Origin: Halorientalis sp.
GTDB taxonomy: Archaea; Halobacteriota; Halobacteria; Halobacteriales; Haloarculaceae
Direction: 5' to 3'
Length of the DNA stretch: 37,024 nt
NCBI RefSeq assembly: GCF_028275115.1
Contig: NZ_JAQCNH010000108.1
Span: 1 to 37,024 of the forward strand
The notes under the pieces were generated by a model. That model searched no databases, was not told the origin of the DNA, and saw only the letters and a list, made by a program, of their open reading frames with translations. Positions 32,296-37,024 of the stretch are shown one piece after another; the first letter of the stretch is position 1, and every line of letters begins with the position of its first letter. Position numbers and translations under genes: made by a program.

Positions 32296-34004
32296 CGGGA
32301 CACCTCCTCCGGGTCGGTCGTCGGGTCGTCGCCCTCCTCGGGGCGGGCGTCGGCCTCGATGGGGCGGTCGGCGATCCGGTCCAGTGCGGTCAACACGCCG
32401 TTCATTTTCTGTTTGGTCTCGTAGTACTCGCTCGTCGGGCCCGAGTCGGCGACGATACCCGCGCCGGCCTGGACGGTGATGCGGTCCAGGTCGTCAGGGC
32501 GGTCGGCGGTGTACGGTCCCGTGCCACTCTCGACGGTGGCGGTGCGAATCACGATGGCGAAGTCCGTGTCGCCGGTCCAGGAGTAGTAGCCGACGCCGCC
32601 GCCGTAGAGCCCGCGGGGCTCGGGTTCGAGGTCGTCGATAATCTCCATGGCCCGAATCTTCGGGGCGCCGGAAAGCGTCCCTGCGGGGAAGGCGGCGCGG
32701 GTGGCGTCGAACTGGTCGGCGTCGTCGGCGAGCGTCCCCGTCACGGTCGATTCGATGTGCTGGACGTGACTGTACTTCAGGACGTTCATGAACTCCTCGA
32801 CGCGCACACTCCCAGGGTCGGCTACCCGGCGCACGTCGTTGCGTGCCAGGTCGACGAGCATCGTGTGTTCGGCCCGTTCTTTGCCGTCGGCGAGCATCTC
32901 ACCGGCCAGCCGGCGGTCCTCGACCGGGGAGGTCCCGCGGTCGCACGTCCCCGCGATGGGGTTCGAGACGATTCGGTCGTCCCGGACCGAGATCAGCGTC
33001 TCCGGACTCGCGCCGACGACGGTCAGCCCGTCGTAGCCCAGGAGGTACATGTACGGTGAGGGGTTCACCGTCCGGAGTGACTCGTAGAACGCCAGCGGGT
33101 CCACGTCGCCGTCGAGTTCACGCGTCCGGGAGATCACACCCTGATAGATGTCGCCGTCGAGGACGTGTTCTTTCGCGCGCTCGACCGCGGCCTCGTAGTC
33201 CTCGCGGGGGTCGGCCCGCTCCGCGTCAAGCTCGAACCCGTCAGTTTCGAGGGCCACGTCGTCGACGAGCAGGGCCGCGACTCGCTCGGCCTCGGCCACG
33301 AGTTCGTCGTAGCGGTCGCCGGCGTCCTCGTCGGGCGTCACGAGCGGCGTGAACACCAGTGAGACGGTGCCGTCTTTCTCGTCGAAGACCAGCGTCTTGG
33401 TGTTCAGGACGAACTGGGCGTCGGGGAGTCGGCCCTCGGGATGATCGAGACCGACCTCGTCGAGCCACATGTCGTAGACGGCGTCGTATGAGAGAAACCC
33501 CACGAGGCCGCCGTCGAGGTGCTGGCGGTCCGAACCGTTGAATCCGCGCAGGGTCGCGTCCGGGAGTGCGCGCCGGAGGTGGTCGACCGCGTCCCCGGGA
33601 GACTGCGACCGATGGGTCGAGGAGTCTTGCTCCGCCGCGTTCGCGTCGTCGCTCCCGCCCGTCGAGACACGGCCCTCGTAACGGTCGTCAAACGTCTCGA
33701 CGCGCGCGCCGCCGGACTCGACAGTCACGACCGCCTCGGGGTCGTAGCCGACGAACGAGTAGCGGGCGTGGCGTTGCTCTTTGGTCGGCGCGAACGCCCC
33801 ATCGGGGTCGCTGGAGGCGACTTTTTCGGCGCTCTCGAGCAGGAAGGCGTACGGCGCGGGCTCTGCGCCGGTCGTCCGGCCGGTCAACGCGGCGTAGGCG
33901 GCGAGCGGTTCGACGTCGGCGGGGAGGTCCGCGGCGACGCGGACGACTGCGGGTTCACTGGTGTCCGAACGGTCCAGAAACGCCTCGCGGCTGGTGTCCA
34001 TCAT
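32292..34004 (-). CDS. trpE: Anthranilate synthase component I
   Basis: 570 residues. TrpE converts chorismate and ammonia to anthranilate. The N-terminal feedback-site motif LLES is at 55-58 (YAFLLESAE), which in other TrpE proteins binds tryptophan, so end-product inhibition is likely. The chorismate-binding domain carries GDIYQGVISRTRELDGD, PSPYMYLLGYDGLTVVGASPE, the IAGTCDRG segment, AFPAGTLSGAPKIRAMEIID and GGGVGYYSWTGDTDFAI. At 570 residues it is longer than bacterial TrpE (about 500-520), with acidic insertions such as the Asp/Ser/Gln-rich stretch near 120-140. It starts ATGATG at 34004/34001, overlapping the trpF stop, and is followed by trpG. Confidence 0.95.
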   Translation of the reverse strand: MMDTSREAFLDRSDTSEPAVVRVAADLPADVEPLAAYAALTGRTTGAEPAPYAFLLESAEKVASSDPDGAFAPTKEQRHARYSFVGYDPEAVVTVESGGARVETFDDRYEGRVSTGGSDDANAAEQDSSTHRSQSPGDAVDHLRRALPDATLRGFNGSDRQHLDGGLVGFLSYDAVYDMWLDEVGLDHPEGRLPDAQFVLNTKTLVFDEKDGTVSLVFTPLVTPDEDAGDRYDELVAEAERVAALLVDDVALETDGFELDAERADPREDYEAAVERAKEHVLDGDIYQGVISRTRELDGDVDPLAFYESLRTVNPSPYMYLLGYDGLTVVGASPETLISVRDDRIVSNPIAGTCDRGTSPVEDRRLAGEMLADGKERAEHTMLVDLARNDVRRVADPGSVRVEEFMNVLKYSHVQHIESTVTGTLADDADQFDATRAAFPAGTLSGAPKIRAMEIIDDLEPEPRGLYGGGVGYYSWTGDTDFAIVIRTATVESGTGPYTADRPDDLDRITVQAGAGIVADSGPTSEYYETKQKMNGVLTALDRIADRPIEADARPEEGDDPTTDPEEVSR

Positions 34005-34642
34005 GCACCGACCTCCACGCTCTCGGCTCGCTCGACGAACCGCCGGACGGCATCGTGGTCCTTGCGGCCGCCCTCGAACTCTACCCCGCTCGCGACGTCC
34101 ACGGCGAACGGCTCGACGGTCTCGACCGCTTCGGCGACGTTGTCCGGTGTGAGGCCACCCGCGAGGATCACCGGCGTCTGGAGGTCCGCGACCAGTTCGG
34201 CAGTGCGCGCCCAGTCGTGTGTCTCGCCGGTGCCGCCACCACCCTGCTCGTCCACCGAGTCGACGAGGAGGGCGTCGGCCGCGTCGGCGTAGGCGTCCAC
34301 GGCCGCGTCGGTGGCGTCGACGGCGGCAACTACCTGCGCTGGCGCGCGCTCACGAACCGCGGCGACGTCTTCGGGTCCCAGACTCCCGTGTAACTGGACG
34401 GCGTCCGGGTCGACACGTTCCACCAAGCCGACGGCCCGGGAGACAGTGTCGGGCATCGTCACCAGCACGCTCGCGACGAACGGCGGAACGGCGGCGGCGA
34501 GGACCGCGGCCCGCTCGGTCGATACCTGCCGCGGCGTGTCGACCGTCACGGCGGCGGTGATGCCAACCGCGTCCGCGCCGGCGGCGACGGCCGCGTCGCG
34601 GTCGCTCTCGCACGTGATACCGCAGATTTTTGCCCGTGTCAT
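34001..34642 (-). CDS. trpF: Phosphoribosylanthranilate isomerase
   Basis: 213 residues. It converts phosphoribosylanthranilate to its carboxyphenylamino-deoxyribulose form, the third step of tryptophan synthesis. It is a (beta/alpha)8 barrel. The general base Cys7 lies in KICGIT. The conserved VQLHGSLGPEDVAAV, a phosphate-binding LAGGLTPDNVAEAV, and the C-terminal FAVDVASGVEFEGGRKDHD (catalytic Asp in VDVASGVE) are all present. The length is typical. Its ATG (34642) overlaps the trpD stop as ATGA, and its stop overlaps trpE. No trpC or trpAB is in the window; in haloarchaea those form a separate cluster. Confidence 0.95.
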   Translation of the reverse strand: MTRAKICGITCESDRDAAVAAGADAVGITAAVTVDTPRQVSTERAAVLAAAVPPFVASVLVTMPDTVSRAVGLVERVDPDAVQLHGSLGPEDVAAVRERAPAQVVAAVDATDAAVDAYADAADALLVDSVDEQGGGGTGETHDWARTAELVADLQTPVILAGGLTPDNVAEAVETVEPFAVDVASGVEFEGGRKDHDAVRRFVERAESVEVGA

Positions 34643-35640
34643 TGCTCGACCGCACAGAGGTCCGCGAGTTTCTCCGCGGCCCCACCCCCGGCGATGGCCT
34701 GCCGGGCACGCTCGACGCCGTCGCGATGGGAGTCGGCCTCGCCGGCGACGTAGATGGCCGCACCCGCGTTCGCGAGGACGATATCCCGTTTGGGACCCGT
34801 TCTTTTGCCCTCGACGACCCCGCGAAGGTCCGTGGCGTTCTCCTCCGGTGACCCGCCAGCAACGGCCTCGATGTCCGCCCGGTCGAGACCGAGGTCGGCG
34901 GGTGTGATCGTATACTCCTCGACGGAACCGCCCTGTACCTCAGCGACGGCCGTCTCGTCGTGGATGGCAATCTCGTCCAGTCCGGCCCCGTGGACGACCA
35001 TCGCGTGGTCGACGGGCATGTGCGTCAGGGAGTCGGCAATCAGTGGTACGAGTTCGGGGTCGTAGACGCCGAGCACCTGTGCGTCCGCGCCGGCGGGGTT
35101 CGTCAGCGGGCCGAGAACGTTGAATATCGTCCGCATCCCGAGTTCCTTGCGCGGACCGATGACCGCCTTCATCGCCGGGTGGAACACGGGTGCGAGCATG
35201 AAGCCGATTCCGTCGTCCTCGATTGCTGTCTCGACGGCCGGCGGTTCGGCCTCGACGTTCACGCCGGTGGCCTCCAGCACGTCGGCACTCCCAGAGGACG
35301 ACGACACCGAGTAGTTGCCATGCTTGGCGATCGGTACGCCTGCCCCACTGGCGACGATCGCGCTCGTCGTCGAGACGTTGATCGTGTCGTAATCGTCGCC
35401 ACCCGTGCCGCAGGTGTCGACCAGCGGCGACCGGGCCGGCGAAATCGTTCGTGCAGCCTCTCGCATCCCCTGCGCGAAGCCCGCGATCTCGTCTTCCGTT
35501 TCGCCTTTCGCACGCAGCGCCGCCAGCAGTGCGCCGATCTGTGCCTCCGTCGCCCCCTCGAAAACCGCCGTCGCGGCTTCCCGGGCCTGTGCGACCGTCA
35601 GGTCCTCACCCTCCGTGACTCGTTTGACGTAATCCTGCAT
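34639..35640 (-). CDS. trpD: Anthranilate phosphoribosyltransferase
   Basis: 333 residues from the ATG at 35640 (MQDYVKRVTEGEDLT); the frame's 13-codon upstream extension lies in the leader and is rejected. It transfers phosphoribosyl from PRPP to anthranilate, the second step of tryptophan synthesis. PRPP-site motifs are DTCGTGGDDYDTINVST (GTGGD at 78-82) and KHGNYSVSSSSGSADVLEATG (106-126), where bacterial enzymes have KHGNR. The metal site DE is in the segment GLDEIAIHDET. It is the first gene of the trpDFEG operon, and the regulatory region upstream (35652-35700) contains an inverted repeat and TATA box. Confidence 0.95.
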   Translation of the reverse strand: MQDYVKRVTEGEDLTVAQAREAATAVFEGATEAQIGALLAALRAKGETEDEIAGFAQGMREAARTISPARSPLVDTCGTGGDDYDTINVSTTSAIVASGAGVPIAKHGNYSVSSSSGSADVLEATGVNVEAEPPAVETAIEDDGIGFMLAPVFHPAMKAVIGPRKELGMRTIFNVLGPLTNPAGADAQVLGVYDPELVPLIADSLTHMPVDHAMVVHGAGLDEIAIHDETAVAEVQGGSVEEYTITPADLGLDRADIEAVAGGSPEENATDLRGVVEGKRTGPKRDIVLANAGAAIYVAGEADSHRDGVERARQAIAGGGAAEKLADLCAVEQ

Positions 35641-35651
35641 TGTGGACACCA

Positions 35652-35689
35652 ATGAACGTATCCGCGTTGCGATGTACAAATCCGTTCAT
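35652..35689. promoter_or_regulatory. Inverted repeat ATGAACG/CGTTCAT in the trp leader
   Basis: ATGAACG (35652-35658) and CGTTCAT (35683-35689) are perfectly inverted, separated by 24 bases. They lie between the TATA box (35690-35700) and the trpD start at 35640. This could be two half-sites of a regulator of tryptophan synthesis, or an RNA stem with a 24-base loop in the leader. Confidence 0.4.
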
Positions 35690-35700
35690 CATATTAAGTG
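35690..35700 (-). promoter_or_regulatory. TATA box of the trpDFEG operon
   Basis: CACTTAATATG on the minus strand lies about 50-60 bases before the trpD ATG. This implies a 5' leader of roughly 25-30 bases that contains one arm of the inverted repeat. It is the only AT-rich block nearby. Confidence 0.45.
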
Positions 35701-35830
35701 TGTCGAGTTCGTGGCGGTCGGGGCGGCCCGCGAACGCGTGCGACACGGACACAAGCGCCGGAGGGAGCGGATTTCTTCAATCCGAAACCTTCAATTACCA
35801 CTGTGGATTACGATGCTGTGCAGGAAGTAC

Positions 35831-35905
35831 GGGTTCGTGGTCTAGGTCGGTTACGACACCTCCTTGACATGGAGGAGGTCGACGGTTCAAATCCGTCCGA
35901 ACCCA
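35831..35905 (+). tRNA. tRNA-Val (GAC)
   Basis: 75 bases forming a full cloverleaf. The acceptor GGGTTCG pairs with CGAACCC (discriminator A at 35905). The anticodon stem CCTCC/GGAGG encloses the loop TTGACAT, giving anticodon GAC. The T arm is GACGG-TTCAAAT-CCGTC. No intron and no encoded CCA. The AT-rich stretch attaaaaattttata directly after the gene probably ends transcription. It lies upstream of and divergent from the trp operon, and is followed by the HNH gene. Confidence 0.95.
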
Positions 35906-35920
35906 TTAAAAATTTTATAG
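35906..35920 (+). terminator. AT-rich stretch after tRNA-Val, possible terminator
   Basis: TTAAAAATTTTATAG, with A/T runs on both strands, immediately follows the tRNA. T-rich stretches serve as archaeal transcription terminators. Confidence 0.4.
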
Positions 35921-35946
35921 GTACTGTTCCGGGAGACGATTCTGTG

Positions 35947-36735
35947 CTATATTTGGTCGGTATCAACAGTCTCACCGGGTGTATCGGGGTGGTGCGTTCG
36001 ACAGACAGTTGTCAAGTTTCTGAGTGAGTGTGCATCGCGCACGGGTTTCTCCCGTTTGACGAACAGTCGCAGTGGGACGGCGTGGTGAACGTCGAACCCG
36101 AACCCGAATTGGGCTTCGTGTTCCTCGTTCGTGATTCCACAGACCGTGCAGCGGTAGTCGTCGCGTTCGAGGGCTCGTCGGCGCTGTCGGTACCAGCCGT
36201 CCCGGTAGTGTGTGGAAACATCATCTTCAATATAGATGTCGTTGTTCTGCCCCCAACACGCCATCGAACAGTACTCGGTATCCAGCGATTGCCGTCGCTC
36301 GAAGGTCTTTTCACAGCCGGGACAGGTGAGTTCGACCTGTCGCCGTCGCGGTTTCCCGGCACAGTCGTTCGAACAGAACTGTCCGTCACGGACTGACGGG
36401 TAGTACCGAAAGTCCTCGCCGCAGGTTTCACACGCACTCGTTGCCAGCGATTCCCCACCGGTAATGTCGAGTCGGGCGAGCCAATGGCAGATCGTGGTCT
36501 TGGCGACGTTGCACTCGTCGGCGACGTCCTGTTGGTCACGGCGTTTCTCGACGTACTGCTCGCGAAGCCACTGCCGGTCCTGATACCGATGGACCGCGTC
36601 GATATCGTGCCGGTCGAGCCACCGACGGGTCGTGCTGGAGGACGTCCCACACATCTCGGCAATCTCGTTTGATGATCTCCCGTTCTCGGCGTATCGAGTC
36701 CGGAGAAATTCCGCGTCACGGTACCGGCTACTCAT
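35947..36735 (-). CDS. HNH endonuclease-like protein with tandem HTH and zinc fingers
   Basis: 262 residues from the ATG at 36735 (MSSRYRDAEFL); a Met 12 codons upstream (36771) is also possible. Two helix-turn-helix repeats come first (about 5-43 and 50-88): FLRTRYAENGRSSNEIAEMCG and WLREQYVEKRRDQQDVADECN. Both resemble the Hin/sigma-like type used in mobile-element proteins. Two zinc fingers follow (CETCG...FCSNDC and CPGCEK...YCSMAC). The HNH core then shows CTVCG, DVHHAVPL and HSLRNLTTVCRTHH, with His-His, Asn and His in order. It is probably a DNA-cutting protein of homing-endonuclease or mobile-element type. It lies 41 bases from the 3' end of tRNA-Val and is transcribed toward it, beside a hairpin cluster. 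Confidence 0.8.
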   Translation of the reverse strand: MSSRYRDAEFLRTRYAENGRSSNEIAEMCGTSSSTTRRWLDRHDIDAVHRYQDRQWLREQYVEKRRDQQDVADECNVAKTTICHWLARLDITGGESLATSACETCGEDFRYYPSVRDGQFCSNDCAGKPRRRQVELTCPGCEKTFERRQSLDTEYCSMACWGQNNDIYIEDDVSTHYRDGWYRQRRRALERDDYRCTVCGITNEEHEAQFGFGFDVHHAVPLRLFVKREKPVRDAHSLRNLTTVCRTHHPDTPGETVDTDQI

Positions 36736-36898
36736 CGGCGACCTCCACGGCTGACGAGCGATACTCGGCAAAGTCTTTGAGCGTCTGTGTCGAATCGGAT
36801 ATTGCTTTTCGGCTCCGAGAGGTATGGTCGCCTGTTCTTAGCTGATTATAGGCGCTAATCCCCCTTTCTCAAGGAGCGACCGGAGGGAGCGAGTAGGG

Positions 36899-36963
36899 AG
36901 GGGATACAGCGTCCCCAGAAATCTCCGATTTCTGGTGTGCGAACGAATCGCGGAGCGATTCGT
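36899..36963. repeat. Cluster of three hairpins, two with perfect 9-base arms
   Basis: Three hairpins follow each other. GGGGA-N7-TCCCC is at 36900-36916. CCAGAAATC-TCC-GATTTCTGG is at 36915-36935. ACGAATCGC-GGA-GCGATTCGT is at 36943-36963. The second and third are perfect with three-base loops, and those loops (TCC and GGA) are complementary. I recall similar words in other haloarchaeal intergenic repeats. Bases 36870-36890 (GGAGCGACCGGAGGGAGCGA) are also of a repetitive type. No gene is seen in 36772-37024. Confidence 0.6.
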
Positions 36964-37024
36964 CCACGCCGTCATCGTTTCACTTCCACTACACTGCATG
37001 CCCTTACTATCCCTGCGGTCGAAG

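Noticed and set aside
35831-35905. tRNA-Val as a proven integration site
   Set aside because: No second copy of the tRNA 3' end and no integrase gene lie within the window, so an att pair cannot be shown.

Overview
The window is chromosomal DNA of a haloarchaeon (class Halobacteria). The evidence is the GC-rich sequence with strongly acidic proteins, Tat lipoproteins with twin arginines and a lipobox, short or absent 5' leaders with a TATA box 25-35 bases before the start, an elongator tRNA-Met with an intron, and typical haloarchaeal families: bacterioopsin-activator-like regulator, soluble Htr transducer, type 1 RNase H, half-length CtaA, trpDFEG operon and IS1341-type TnpB. The content would fit the Haloarcula/Halomicrobium side of the class, but that placement is a guess.

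Layout. 1-6222: cell-surface and envelope genes (the 3' end of a secreted Ig/PKD-domain protein, a CAP-domain exoprotein, a Tat lipoprotein) around hmgB of the mevalonate pathway, then a membrane-anchored HELLH zincin-like protein. 6300-7720: a TnpB-only insertion sequence with hairpins at both ends. 7889-11308: a lipoprotein hydrolase behind two inverted repeats, an XRE-family regulator, a YdjM-like membrane protein and a damaged membrane-protein gene carrying two compensating frameshifts and an in-frame TAG. 11615-17240: housekeeping genes rfcL, ctaA, a malic enzyme with a phosphotransacetylase-like tail, a small membrane protein and rnhA. 17360-22627: small proteins, a leftward group with a soluble chemoreceptor-like transducer and a PAS-GAF-HTH10 regulator, a 5-formyl-THF cyclo-ligase-like protein and a 58-residue acidic protein. 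22725-22866: intron-containing tRNA-Met. 23045-27616: a coiled-coil protein, zinc proteins, a DedA/VTT protein, a membrane-anchored sulfite-oxidase-like enzyme, and an ArsR-like regulator paired with a small membrane protein.

27833-35640: B12-dependent ribonucleotide reductase (nrdJ), a roughly 520-base gene-poor stretch holding an Orc1/Cdc6 origin-recognition-box-like motif, a frameshifted small membrane protein, and the trpDFEG operon, in which all three junctions overlap by ATGA. 35831-37024: tRNA-Val(GAC), then an HNH nuclease-like protein with tandem helix-turn-helix and zinc fingers, then a cluster of perfect hairpins; this looks like accessory or mobile DNA beside a tRNA.

I found no CRISPR array, rRNA, prophage or recognisable defence operon. 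The most unusual items are the damaged gene at 10745-11308, the isolated ORB-like motif at 31267-31297, the TnpB element with its predictable guide RNA, and the HNH protein and hairpin cluster next to tRNA-Val.
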